9,660 nucleotides of DNA. Source: Deltaproteobacteria bacterium (lineage in GTDB: Bacteria > Desulfobacterota_E > Deferrimicrobia > Deferrimicrobiales > Deferrimicrobiaceae). The translations under genes were made by a program, and so were the position numbers. The DNA is taken from NCBI GenBank assembly GCA_023489025.1, contig JAMDCN010000125.1, positions 1 to 9,660 of the forward strand. Direction: 5' to 3'. Positions 1 through 7,029 of this stretch are shown piece after piece. The notes under the pieces are model-generated. The model made no database searches. It saw only the letters and a list, made by a program, of their open reading frames with translations, and was not told the DNA's origin. Position 1 is the first letter of the stretch. Each line of letters starts with the position of its first letter.

Positions 1-1357
1 TGATCTCTTTCTGCTCCAGCTCGGCGATATGGGAACCGCTGTAGCCGCACAGCTTGGACAGGATGTACTCGTTGTCGGCGCCGACCGGCTTGAACGCCCA
101 GCGGACGCGGGCCGGGGTGTCGGACAGCTGGTACGCCGGACCCTGCGTCAGGACGTCCCCGAAGGTCGGGTCGTCGAGCCACTGGAGCGTGCCGCGCATG
201 TGCCAGTGCTCGTTCGCGGCCACTTCCTTGGAGTTCCACACCGGCTGGGAGAGGATCCCGTTCGCCTTGCAGAGCTTGTCGACCTCTTCCTTCGTCTTGT
301 CGGCCGCGAACTTCTCGAGCTCGGGGTAGATCGCCGTCTGTGCATCGGCGCCGACGCGGTCCGCGTGGGTCGGGTACTTCTTGGCCAGGTCGGGCCGGTT
401 GATCATCTTGCACAGCTTCTGGAAATCCTCGTCCTTGTAGGCGGAGACGAGGCAGAAGCCGACTTCCTGTTCCTGCGGGTTCTTCGAGTTCGGGTACGAC
501 GACTTCCCGCACTTGAGGATCCCGTGCACGCAAAGGAGCGGCTCGAAGTTCCCGAACCGCTGGGGAACGATGCCGGTCTTCCCGTAGAGGGCGATGAAGT
601 CGGTCAGGTGCCGCTGGGCGCCGTGGACCTGCGAATACTCGAGGAAGTTCCCCTTCCCCGACACGTTGTCGCGCCAGTAGAGGCAGGCGAGGATGTTGAA
701 CGCCGAGATGGCGCCGCCCCAGTAGTCCATGATCCAGATCGTCTGCTTGGAGGGCATCCCGCCGTACTCCTTGTGCCAGCCGGTGATCGAGAAGCAGCCG
801 CCCTGCGCCTGGCCGAGGATGTCGTAGGAAGCACGGTTGCGGCCCGGACCCCAACCGCCGAAGCCTCCCATCCACTGGTAGATGAGGCGCGGGTTGAGTT
901 GGGCGTACTGCCGGTACCCGATCCCCCACCGGTCGAACGTTCCCGCCCGGTAGTTCTCGGCGACGACGTCGGTCTTGGCCGCCAGCCGCTTCATGATCTG
1001 GATCGCCTCCGGCTTGTGGAAGTCGAGCGAGAGGAAGTATTCGTTCGGGTTCGCGCCGAAGAAGCCGAGGCCCGTCCCCTTCTCGGGCATCCAGCGGGAG
1101 AGCGGGTAGAGGAACGGCTCGTTGAAGGGGGTCGTGTGCCGCATCGGCTCGCCCCGCTTCGGAAGCTCGACCTTGATCGTCTCGGCGCCCAGCTCGGCGA
1201 GGTACGCCGCGCAGGAGGGGCCGAGGATGTACTGCGTGGTCGAGATGGCCCGGATCCCCTTGAGAACCTCGGGCTTGTCGAACCGCTTCTTCGTGTTGAA
1301 GACGGTCTGGCAGTAATCCTCGAAGGTCATGTCCTTCAGGCTTTTGTCGATGCTCAT
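1..1357 (-). CDS. Family III (CaiB/BaiF) CoA-transferase, second gene of pair; 3' end cut by window edge
   Basis: 452 codons are visible with no stop before base 1, so the C-terminus is incomplete, probably by only a few residues. I translated this frame by hand. Family III enzymes move CoA between organic acids through an aspartyl-CoA anhydride. Seen: the N-terminal family block (VLKGIRAIST... then LAELGAETIKVE) at about residues 31-65, and SYDILGQAQGG at about 177-187, where D179 is the expected catalytic aspartate. A C-terminal VGADNEYILSKLCGYS-type ending starts near residue 425. The ATG overlaps the stop of the preceding CoA-transferase gene (TGATG), and GGGAGGGG lies 7 nt upstream, which fixes the start and implies translational coupling. 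The protein is longer than the usual ~400 aa. Family is sure; substrate is unknown. BbsE/BbsF-like (benzylsuccinate) or other aromatic or fatty acid CoA transfer is possible but not shown. Confidence 0.9.
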   Translation of the reverse strand, partial: MSIDKSLKDMTFEDYCQTVFNTKKRFDKPEVLKGIRAISTTQYILGPSCAAYLAELGAETIKVELPKRGEPMRHTTPFNEPFLYPLSRWMPEKGTGLGFFGANPNEYFLSLDFHKPEAIQIMKRLAAKTDVVAENYRAGTFDRWGIGYRQYAQLNPRLIYQWMGGFGGWGPGRNRASYDILGQAQGGCFSITGWHKEYGGMPSKQTIWIMDYWGGAISAFNILACLYWRDNVSGKGNFLEYSQVHGAQRHLTDFIALYGKTGIVPQRFGNFEPLLCVHGILKCGKSSYPNSKNPQEQEVGFCLVSAYKDEDFQKLCKMINRPDLAKKYPTHADRVGADAQTAIYPELEKFAADKTKEEVDKLCKANGILSQPVWNSKEVAANEHWHMRGTLQWLDDPTFGDVLTQGPAYQLSDTPARVRWAFKPVGADNEYILSKLCGYSGSHIAELEQKEI

Positions 1358-2784
1358 CAGATCACCCCTCCCTTCTTGAAAGCTGTAAGCCCTTCGCGGT
1401 CAAGACCGGCGAGGCGGCGGAACACGTCCTCGTTGTCCTGTCCCGTCGTGCGGCCGAGCCACTTGATCCGGCCCGGGGTGTTCATCCCGATGAAGCCGGA
1501 CGCTCCGATCAGGACCTTGCCGAAGTTGAGATCGTCGACGATCTCGATGTGGCCGCGGTACTTGTAGTGCGGGAACTCGCACACCTCGTCGAGGAACGAC
1601 ACGCCGCCCGACGCCACTTCCTCTTCCTGCAGCGCGGTCTCGGCTTCGTTCCGGGTCTTGTCCTTGGTCCATTCGCACATCGTCGTGTACGTCTCGACCT
1701 GCATGTAGTGCGGAAGCCGGTCGGTCACGACGCGCAGCTTCGGATCCTCGCAGATGTGCTGCTCGAGCTCGGGCTTGTCCTTGCCGACCGTCCGCCAGAT
1801 CCGGAACCAGAGGCGGTCGTGCCCGCCGCCGACCATAATCTGCCCGTCGGCGCAGGGGTTGACGGCGTAGATGTTGATCGCGAGGTCCCAGTTTCCGTAC
1901 CGGGGCCGGATGGAGCCGTCCATCCCTTGCCATGCCCAGTTGTAGTCGATGATCCGGATGACGCCTTCCGCCGCCGTGCACTCGACGAACTGCCCCTTGC
2001 CGAGGAACCGCTCCCGGGCGTAGAGGGCCGCCATGGCGCCGATCGCCGAGAAGGTGCCGCCGACCTGGTCGCACAGCCACCAGCCCGAGCGGGTCGGGGT
2101 GCCGCCGAACGCAACCGGCGCGCCGGTGCCGTGGGCGAAGCCCATCGAGCACTGGGCGGTCGGGTCGAGGTTCCCCGCGTTGTCCTTCAGGGGGCCCCAC
2201 TGTCCGCGCTGCCCGACCCACAAATAGACGAGCCGCGGGTTGATCTCGGAGAGCTGCCGGTAGCCGATCCCCAGATTGTCATAGTGCCCCGGGGGGGCAT
2301 TCTCGATGAGGATGTCGACCTGCGGGATGATCTTCTTGAGCAGGTTGCGGCCCTCGTCGGTTTCGAGGTTGAGCGTGACGGAGAACTTGTTCCGGGCCTC
2401 GGCGAGGTACTTGGCGCCGACTTTCTCCCCGTTCTTCGACTGGAACATGTACTCCTCGCGGCCGAAGGGAACGAGCTTCCGGATCGGGTCGCCGCCCGGG
2501 GGCTCCACCATGATGACCTCGGCGCCGACCTCGGCGAAGTGCGAGGAGCACCAGTGGCCGATGTTCATGTTCGTGGTCATGTCGAGAACCCGGATCCCGT
2601 CGAGGGATTCCGGCTTGTCGGCGTTGAACTGCTGCCGCACCGCCGACTCGACCCAAAGCGAATACTCCTTCTGCTTCTCGGCGACACCGGCGTAAACCTC
2701 GTCGACGGTCGGCGTTGGGATCGCGGGCCACGGAAGAACCTTGATCGTCGGCCGTTTCTTTTCCGTACGCCACTTTTCAGCCAT
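1357..2784 (-). CDS. Family III (CaiB/BaiF) CoA-transferase, first gene of pair
   Basis: This 475-aa protein has the family N-terminal block LDGIRVLDMT at 61-70, followed by FAEVGAEVIMVEPPGGDPIR at about 83-102. The motif NLDPTAQCSMGF at about 205-216 places D207 at the catalytic aspartate position. The first ~60 residues are an extension beyond the usual family start, which is why the protein exceeds the ~400 aa typical of the family. The start is an ATG with AAAGGAGG 6-7 nt upstream. Its TGA overlaps the ATG of the next CoA-transferase, so the two are likely made together and may form a hetero-oligomer, as BbsE and BbsF do. The two proteins are clearly diverged paralogues: the residues around the catalytic Asp differ (NLDPTAQ here, SYDILGQ in the other). 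The protein is cytosolic, with no signal or membrane segment. The acid substrate is not identifiable from sequence alone. Confidence 0.92.
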   Translation of the reverse strand: MAEKWRTEKKRPTIKVLPWPAIPTPTVDEVYAGVAEKQKEYSLWVESAVRQQFNADKPESLDGIRVLDMTTNMNIGHWCSSHFAEVGAEVIMVEPPGGDPIRKLVPFGREEYMFQSKNGEKVGAKYLAEARNKFSVTLNLETDEGRNLLKKIIPQVDILIENAPPGHYDNLGIGYRQLSEINPRLVYLWVGQRGQWGPLKDNAGNLDPTAQCSMGFAHGTGAPVAFGGTPTRSGWWLCDQVGGTFSAIGAMAALYARERFLGKGQFVECTAAEGVIRIIDYNWAWQGMDGSIRPRYGNWDLAINIYAVNPCADGQIMVGGGHDRLWFRIWRTVGKDKPELEQHICEDPKLRVVTDRLPHYMQVETYTTMCEWTKDKTRNEAETALQEEEVASGGVSFLDEVCEFPHYKYRGHIEIVDDLNFGKVLIGASGFIGMNTPGRIKWLGRTTGQDNEDVFRRLAGLDREGLTAFKKGGVI

Positions 2785-3003
2785 GCTTCCCCTCCTTTTG
2801 ATATTTGCTGCCTTCGAGAGCCTTGTGAGGAACCGTTTGCCACCCTTCCGCGCTGCCGGAGATCGGTCGCTTCGCCGTGATCGCCCCCCTTTCGCGAGTT
2901 TTCAAGGACGCCGCCCCCCTGGATGGAACGATTTGGCGGGTAGGAAAAAGCCGCCGAAAATCGGGATGTTCCACAGAAAAGGTCGGCGTGGTTTTATAAA
3001 TGC
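2785..3003 (-). other. Long 5' leader of the CoA-transferase operon
   Basis: About 220 nt separate the inferred transcription start (near 3003) from the ATG at 2784. I found no ATG-started upstream ORF and recognise no riboswitch class. The only small structure I see is a weak hairpin, CCGA-TTT-TCGG, near 2954-2964 on the minus strand with a T-run a few bases later. It is too weak to call an attenuator. The last 10-15 bases hold the strong Shine-Dalgarno AAAGGAGG of the first CoA-transferase. Confidence 0.4.
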
Positions 3004-3066
3004 GTTTTATTAATATCGCAACACGCCGTTTCGTGTCAAGCCTTTTTTTACAGGTAAAACGCATTT
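2998..3066. repeat. Perfect 12-bp inverted repeat bracketing the CoA-transferase promoter (putative paired operator)
   Basis: AAATGCGTTTTA at 2998-3009 and its exact reverse complement TAAAACGCATTT at 3055-3066 are separated by 45 bp holding the whole promoter. Each arm is itself nearly palindromic (AAAATGCGTTTT type, one mismatched pair), as expected for a dimeric repressor or activator site. One arm covers the inferred +1 next to the -10 box. The other lies about 16 bp upstream of the -35 box. Centre-to-centre distance is 57 bp. The operator role is inferred; no regulator gene is in the window. Confidence 0.6.
3010..3039 (-). promoter_or_regulatory. Sigma70-type promoter of the CoA-transferase operon
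   Basis: On the minus strand the -35 box is TTGACA (3039-3034), an exact consensus match. The -10 box is TATTAA (3015-3010), 4 of 6 matches, with an 18-bp spacer. The region is AT-rich compared with its surroundings, including an A7 run just upstream of the -35. Transcription would start near 3003 and read the two CoA-transferase genes. It lies just downstream of the DUF4177 gene stop, and no terminator separates the two operons, so some read-through from the upstream operon is possible. Confidence 0.75.
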
Positions 3067-3078
3067 TGATCTTTCCGG

Positions 3079-3285
3079 TCACTGCGTCTGCCTGGGACGC
3101 TTGAGGACCATCTGGCACCCCACCGTGCCGTAGGCGATCCCGTCGCGGTTCGGAGCGATGAGAGGAACGGAGGTCACGAGCTCCCACCCGTTCTCTCCCG
3201 CCTCCTTCAGCCACTCCATGTCCGCCGTCAGCCCCTCCGGCGTGTCCTTGAACATCACCATCCTGTCCATGTATTCGAACGTCAT
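3079..3285 (-). CDS. Small DUF4177-like protein
   Basis: This 68-aa protein begins MTFEYMDRMV and has the DUF4177 pattern: an FEY start, a short amphipathic helix (about 20-31), GWELVTSVP (about 33-41), and a final strand ending in LKRP (61-64). Usual DUF4177 proteins are 50-80 aa. Function is unknown for the family. I chose the inner ATG at 3285 rather than the ATG 18 nt upstream. It overlaps the stop of the 579-aa gene as ATGA, and GGAGGGG sits 8 nt before it, which is the correct spacing; the upstream ATG lies inside that Shine-Dalgarno region. Translational coupling makes it the last gene of the three-gene operon. The DUF4177 assignment is by eye. Confidence 0.72.
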   Translation of the reverse strand: MTFEYMDRMVMFKDTPEGLTADMEWLKEAGENGWELVTSVPLIAPNRDGIAYGTVGCQMVLKRPRQTQ

Positions 3286-5021
3286 CCCTTGCTCCCCTCC
3301 CATCCGTGTTCGCGCGGGGGAATCCCCGCCGCGTCGGCGACCGCCTTGCGTATCGCCCGGTACGTCGCTTCCCGTTCCTCCCCCCGCTGCCCGGCCGCGC
3401 GGGCGAGCGACAGGGTGACGACGTCGTAGAGCCGCTTGATCCGCTCACCGCCGTCCCCGCCCAGACGCTTCAGGACCTCGCCGTGGTCCGCCTCGAACCC
3501 GTCGTCGGTCACCAAGACGATCTGCCGGCCGACGTCGGACAGGACCCGCTCACTCTCCGAGTGGAGGATCCGGGCGAGGTGGCGCGACATCATCGCCGAA
3601 TCCATCCGCTCGTTGTCCTTCCGGAGCGTCGCGACGCGCTCCTCCTCGGGCATCAGTTTCCAGACGATGTAATCGACCGGCTTCGTCATCGCCATCCGGC
3701 CGGTGCCGTACCGGTCGACGAAGTAGGCGATCGTCCGGTCGCCCACCCCTTCCGCGACCGCCAGGATCAGTTCGCGAAGCCCCTTGGACGGCATCTCGAA
3801 GAAGGAAGGATATTTCGCGAAGAAGGGGGAGACGAACCGGCGGACCTCGTCGGCGGTCAGCAGGTCGAGGTGGACCAGGGCGGTGAGGCGCAGGTCCTTG
3901 AGCGACATCGCCGCGAGCGTCCGCGTGAGGTCCCTGAGGCGGAATTCGGCCGGCATCTCCCTCGGAACCTTCTCCATCGGGGACCCGAGGAGCGTTTCGG
4001 AGTCGGCCGGCAGCCCGGCGGCGGAGGCGACCAGCGCGCGGATCTCCCGGAGGCGTTCCTCGCCCTCGGGCGTGGCCCCCGCCGCGACGGCCTGGGCGAT
4101 CCGGGATGCGAGCTCCGCCGCCGTTTCCCGCAGCTTCGCCTCGGGTACGGAGCGGAGCCGCTCCAGGAGATCGTAGTAGAGGGAGAACTCGAGAACCCCC
4201 TCGTTGAACCCGGGATCCGACAGCATGTACGGGCGGAAGAGCATGGCGGCGCGGGCCACTTCCCTGCGGAGCTGGAGAGGATCGACCGCGTCGAGGCGCT
4301 CCGCGATCCGGGGCCACTTCTCCCGGACCGCCATTTCCTGGTACTCCTCGCGGGTGAGGAAAGGGGGCTCGAACCGCTCGCCGTCCTTCTTCTTCTCCTC
4401 GAGCTCGGCGACGGCGTGCGCGGTGTATGCGGGGACGAATTTTTGGGCGAACTCCCGGAGCTCGTTCTCGTTCCGGTGCTCGCTGTACCCGTCGAACATC
4501 TTCCCGCGGGTCTCCTCGTCGAGGCAGTCGCCGAAGATCCGCATCGTGTACCGCAACTGGGCTTCGGGAAGCTCGCCGAGGTTGGCGAGGAGGTTCGCGG
4601 AGCGGCCCTCGAGGCGGTGTCGCACCAGTTCGACGTAACTGTTCATCCCGGCAGCGCCCCCCTGAAGGGAGAAGAGCCCGCGAAACGCCGAAAGGATCTC
4701 CCCCTTGCGCTCCTTCGGGAAATCCCACGTCGCCGACAGCATCGACCCGGTGAAGGCGAACTCGCCGTCCTCACCCTCCCCGCCGCACGACCCGCCCTTG
4801 ACCGCTTGCGGGGACGAGGACGGGGGGGAGTGCAGCGCCTCGGAAACCTGGCCGAGGAGCCCTTCCCCGTCGGTGGTGTTGGGGGCCTGTACCGTGCAGT
4901 ACGACGAGGTCACGGAGACGAAACAGGGGAGGAGGTCGCCGCCGGGCGTCTCGACCAGCGCGTCGAGGTTCCACTGTGCGGCGGATTCCTTGAGCGAGGT
5001 CTTCCGGCACGTCCAGCTCAA
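3282..5021 (-). CDS. Uncharacterised 579-aa helical protein, TTG start
   Basis: I do not recognise this protein. The chosen start is TTG at 5021, 19 nt after the stop of the 125-aa gene, with GGGAG 8 nt upstream. The open frame runs further up but only as overlap with that gene. Codons from the TTG onward are strongly G/C at position 3, so the N-terminal part looks coding. Residues 1-45 hold C5, C33 and C42; 64-87 are S/P/G-rich and look like a linker (C79). From about 100 to the end the protein is charged and almost wholly helical, with Leu/Glu/Arg repeats such as ELEEKKKDGERFE near 205. No signal peptide, membrane segment, Walker motif or obvious catalytic motif is visible. A second possible start is the ATG at residue 126 (MNSYVELV), preceded by a G-run. 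It is followed by the DUF4177-like gene in ATGA overlap. Confidence 0.8.
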   Translation of the reverse strand: MSWTCRKTSLKESAAQWNLDALVETPGGDLLPCFVSVTSSYCTVQAPNTTDGEGLLGQVSEALHSPPSSSPQAVKGGSCGGEGEDGEFAFTGSMLSATWDFPKERKGEILSAFRGLFSLQGGAAGMNSYVELVRHRLEGRSANLLANLGELPEAQLRYTMRIFGDCLDEETRGKMFDGYSEHRNENELREFAQKFVPAYTAHAVAELEEKKKDGERFEPPFLTREEYQEMAVREKWPRIAERLDAVDPLQLRREVARAAMLFRPYMLSDPGFNEGVLEFSLYYDLLERLRSVPEAKLRETAAELASRIAQAVAAGATPEGEERLREIRALVASAAGLPADSETLLGSPMEKVPREMPAEFRLRDLTRTLAAMSLKDLRLTALVHLDLLTADEVRRFVSPFFAKYPSFFEMPSKGLRELILAVAEGVGDRTIAYFVDRYGTGRMAMTKPVDYIVWKLMPEEERVATLRKDNERMDSAMMSRHLARILHSESERVLSDVGRQIVLVTDDGFEADHGEVLKRLGGDGGERIKRLYDVVTLSLARAAGQRGEEREATYRAIRKAVADAAGIPPREHGWEGSKG

Positions 5022-5040
5022 CGGTTCGCTCCCGGGCCGG

Positions 5041-5418
5041 TCACAGTTCGCCCGCGATCTTCCTGCGCAGGAGGTTGGCGATCGCCTCGGGATCAAACGC
5101 CATGAGGCCGGTGTCGTGGTACAGGTCGCCGAGCCACTCGGCGACGTGCGCACGGTGCTCCTCGACGATCCCGCACTCGGCGTCGAGGACGAAGACGACG
5201 ACCCGGCGGTCGTCGCCGTCGTAAAAGCGGAAGGCGAACCGCGCTTCCGGAAGCTCGTGCAGGTCGATCTCCACCACGTCGCTCCCCTCGAGGTCCAGCG
5301 ACCGCTTTACGTCCCGGAGAGTGAGCACACTACCGCGGAAGGCGATCTCGGTCTTCCCCGACCACAGAGGGCCAAATCGCGTTTCGATCAACTCCTTGTC
5401 CTCGATGCTCACACGCAT
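5041..5418 (-). CDS. Uncharacterised 125-aa protein, first gene of the three-gene operon
   Basis: I do not recognise this small, acidic, soluble protein. Residues 1-85 look rich in beta strands (for example VVEIDLHEL, ARFAFRFYDG, RRVVVFVLDAE). Residues about 88-105 form a clear amphipathic helix (EEHRAHVAEWLGDLY), and a second helix (PEAIANLLRRKIAG) ends the chain. A strands-then-helix order is compatible with a PH-like fold, but this is only an impression. Start: ATG at 5418 is given, yet AAAGGGG lies only 1 nt before it. The GTG two codons later (5412) has the better 7-nt spacing and may be the true start. The stop is 19 nt before the TTG of the 579-aa gene, so the two are co-transcribed. 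Confidence 0.8.
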   Translation of the reverse strand: MRVSIEDKELIETRFGPLWSGKTEIAFRGSVLTLRDVKRSLDLEGSDVVEIDLHELPEARFAFRFYDGDDRRVVVFVLDAECGIVEEHRAHVAEWLGDLYHDTGLMAFDPEAIANLLRRKIAGEL

Positions 5419-5489
5419 ACCCCTTTCACCCCGCCCCTTGGGACGATACCGAATAAAACGAAAAACGGAGGAAGCGGGGGGAGGGTATC

Positions 5490-5519
5490 CTTCTACCTCT
5501 TGGGCGCCCGCCGTGTCAA
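5490..5519 (-). promoter_or_regulatory. Probable promoter of the three-gene unknown operon
   Basis: On the minus strand, TTGACA (5519-5514) is an exact -35. A TAGAAG (5495-5490) lies 18 bp downstream, a 4 of 6 match to the -10. The inferred start near 5483 gives a leader of about 65 nt. The 10-mer GCTTGACACG around the -35 is identical to that of the CoA-transferase promoter. The -10 is the weaker half. Confidence 0.5.
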
Positions 5520-5551
5520 GCGGTTCTATAATGGCGTTTTGAGAAAATCGT

Positions 5552-5590
5552 AAATCCCGCGGAAATCCCGCCGCTTATCCGCCGCTTACC
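5552..5590. repeat. Two tandem pairs of 11-bp direct repeats upstream of the hemL promoter
   Basis: The first pair is AAATCCCGCGG / AAATCCCGCCG (5552-5562, 5563-5573). The second is CGCCGCTTATC / CGCCGCTTACC (5569-5579, 5580-5590). Each pair matches at 10 of 11 positions with an exact one-helical-turn period, and the second pair ends at the base before the hemL -35 box. Such 11-bp phased direct repeats abutting -35 are the layout used by OmpR/PhoB-type response regulators. Activator binding is inferred only. Confidence 0.55.
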
Positions 5591-5619
5591 TTGACACTCC
5601 GATCCGGGGAGGCTAAAAT
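5591..5619 (+). promoter_or_regulatory. Near-consensus sigma70 promoter of hemL
   Basis: TTGACA (5591-5596) is followed by a 17-bp spacer and TAAAAT (5614-5619). This is 6 of 6 and 5 of 6 consensus at optimal spacing. Transcription would start near 5626, giving a leader of about 42 nt before the hemL GTG. No terminator is visible between hemL and atpZ, so this promoter may also feed the ATP synthase genes. Confidence 0.85.
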
Positions 5620-5650
5620 TCTTCGTCTTGCCATGAATCCAATCCACCGA

Positions 5651-5656
5651 AGGAGG
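5651..5656 (+). promoter_or_regulatory. Ribosome binding site of hemL
   Basis: AGGAGG is a full-strength Shine-Dalgarno, but it is 11 nt from the GTG at 5668, longer than optimal. No other in-frame start codon lies closer and the conserved HemL N-terminus begins right after, so the GTG is retained. GTG plus long spacing suggests moderated translation. Confidence 0.7.
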
Positions 5657-5667
5657 CCTACGCTGCC

Positions 5668-6960
5668 GTGGCCCGCCTGACGACGAAAACCTCGAGCAAG
5701 CTGTTCGCCCTTGCGAAAACGATGATCCCGGGCGGCGTCAACTCCCCCGTCCGCGCGTTCGGGTCCGTCGGGGGAACCCCCCTGTTCATCGAGAGCGCAA
5801 AGGGCGCCACCGTCCGCGACGTGGACGGCAACACCTTCATCGACTACGTTGGGTCGTGGGGTCCGATGATCCTCGGCCACGCCCCCCCCGCGGTCGTCTC
5901 CGCCATCAAGGCGGCCGCCGGGCGGGGAACGAGCTACGGGGCTCCCACGCCGGGCGAGGTCGGGCTGGCGCACCTGATCCGCAAGGCGTTCCCCTCCGTC
6001 GAGAAGGTCCGCCTCGTCTCCTCCGGGACCGAGGCGGCGATGAGCGCGATGCGGCTGGCGCGGGGGTACACGGGGCGGGACAAGATCATCAAGTTCGAAG
6101 GCGGGTACCACGGGCACGCCGACTCGATGCTGGTGAAAGCCGGCTCGGGGGTCCTCACCTTCGGTCAGCCCGACTCCCCCGGCGTCCCGGCGGAGCTGGC
6201 GAAGCTCACCTTGACCGCCGCCTTCAACGACATCGCCTCCGTGCGAGCGCTCTTCGCGAAGAACAAGGGGCAGGTCGCGGCGATCTTCGTGGAGCCGATC
6301 CCCGGCAACATGGGAGTGGTCCCCCCCGAACCCGGCTTCCTGGAGGAGCTGCGGGCGCTTGCGAAGAAGCACGGGGCGCTCCTCGTCTTCGACGAGGTGA
6401 TCTCCGGGTTCCGCGTCGCGTTCGGCGGCGCGCAGGAACTGTTCGGCGTCGTCCCCGACCTCACGATCCTCGGCAAGATCATCGGCGGCGGCCTCCCGGT
6501 GGGGGCCTTCGGCGGGCGGAAGGAGATCATGGACGCCCTCTCGCCGGCCGGCCCGGTCTACCAGGCGGGGACCCTTTCCGGGAACCCGCTCGCCGTGGCG
6601 GCGGGGATCGCCGCGCTCACCGGACTGTCCCGCAAGGGGGCCTACAAGGAACTGAACGCCAAGGCGGATTATCTCGCGGAGGGGATGGCGAAGGCGTTCG
6701 CCGCCTCCCGCGTCCCGGCCTGGACGAACCGCGTGGGCTCGATGGGGACGACCTTCTTTCAAAAGGGCCCGGTGACGGACTACGCCTCGGCGAAGCGGAG
6801 CGACACGAAACGGTACGCGGCCTGGTTCCACGGGATGCTCACCCGCGGGGTCTACATCGCGCCGTCGCAGTTCGAGGCGGGGTTCGTCTCCCTGGCGCAC
6901 ACGAAGCGGGACCTCGACCGGACGATCGCCGCCGCCAAAGCGGTCCTCGCAACCCTGTGA
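5668..6960 (+). CDS. hemL: Glutamate-1-semialdehyde 2,1-aminomutase
   Basis: This PLP enzyme of fold type I moves the amino group of glutamate-1-semialdehyde to give 5-aminolevulinate, the first committed precursor of heme, siroheme and cobalamin by the C5 (glutamyl-tRNA) route. It acts in the cytosol. At 430 aa it has the normal family length. Seen in order: the HemL-specific start [12 protein letters not shown] (20-31), [20 protein letters not shown] (117-136) for phosphate binding, EGGYHGHAD (144-152), FDEVISGFR (241-249) with D242 for the pyridine nitrogen, and [16 protein letters not shown] (268-283) with K270 as the Schiff-base lysine. GTLSGNPLA (301-309) follows. The start is GTG. It precedes the F0 ATP synthase genes by 69 nt, a neighbourhood I recall from Geobacter-type genomes. 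Nothing is missing or broken. Confidence 0.97.
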   Translation: MARLTTKTSSKLFALAKTMIPGGVNSPVRAFGSVGGTPLFIESAKGATVRDVDGNTFIDYVGSWGPMILGHAPPAVVSAIKAAAGRGTSYGAPTPGEVGLAHLIRKAFPSVEKVRLVSSGTEAAMSAMRLARGYTGRDKIIKFEGGYHGHADSMLVKAGSGVLTFGQPDSPGVPAELAKLTLTAAFNDIASVRALFAKNKGQVAAIFVEPIPGNMGVVPPEPGFLEELRALAKKHGALLVFDEVISGFRVAFGGAQELFGVVPDLTILGKIIGGGLPVGAFGGRKEIMDALSPAGPVYQAGTLSGNPLAVAAGIAALTGLSRKGAYKELNAKADYLAEGMAKAFAASRVPAWTNRVGSMGTTFFQKGPVTDYASAKRSDTKRYAAWFHGMLTRGVYIAPSQFEAGFVSLAHTKRDLDRTIAAAKAVLATL

Positions 6961-6983
6961 TTCCCGCCCTGCCCCCTTTTTCG

Positions 6984-7012
6984 TTGACGCCTTCCCGGAT
7001 CCTGTGATAGAT
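6984..7012 (+). promoter_or_regulatory. Possible promoter of the atpZIBE cluster
   Basis: TTGACG (6984-6989) matches the -35 at 5 of 6. The -10 is poor: ATAGAT at 17-bp spacing or TAGATA at 18-bp spacing. If used, transcription starts near 7019, leaving a leader of about 10 nt before the atpZ ATG. The local drop in GC between hemL and atpZ supports a promoter here. Confidence 0.4.
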
Positions 7013-7029
7013 ATTCGGCGTTTGCCCTC

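Noticed and set aside
29..1567. 512-aa open frame on the plus strand
   Set aside because: It lies opposite the CoA-transferase pair, is rich in Arg/Val/Leu/Gly of the kind produced by antisense reading of high-GC genes, and has no family motif.
1549..2880. 443-aa open frame on the plus strand
   Set aside because: Antisense shadow of the first CoA-transferase, whose family motifs and Shine-Dalgarno settle the strand.
3021..3036. ACACG / CGTGT small inverted repeat in the CoA-transferase promoter spacer
   Set aside because: A 5-bp arm is expected by chance; the outer 12-bp repeat is the meaningful one.
3108..3130. TGGCAC...TGC resembling a sigma54 promoter
   Set aside because: The GG-to-GC spacing is 11 rather than 10 and it lies inside the DUF4177-like gene on the strand opposite to any following gene.
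3306..5105. 599-aa open frame on the plus strand opposite the 579-aa unknown gene
   Set aside because: Both strands are open here. The minus strand was preferred because it has linked starts and stops (ATGA overlap, 19-nt gap), ribosome sites and normal amino acid composition; the plus frame is Arg/Val/Leu/Pro-rich shadow.
5527..5532. TATAAT on the plus strand as a second hemL promoter
   Set aside because: No acceptable -35 lies 16-18 bp upstream and there is no extended -10 TG.
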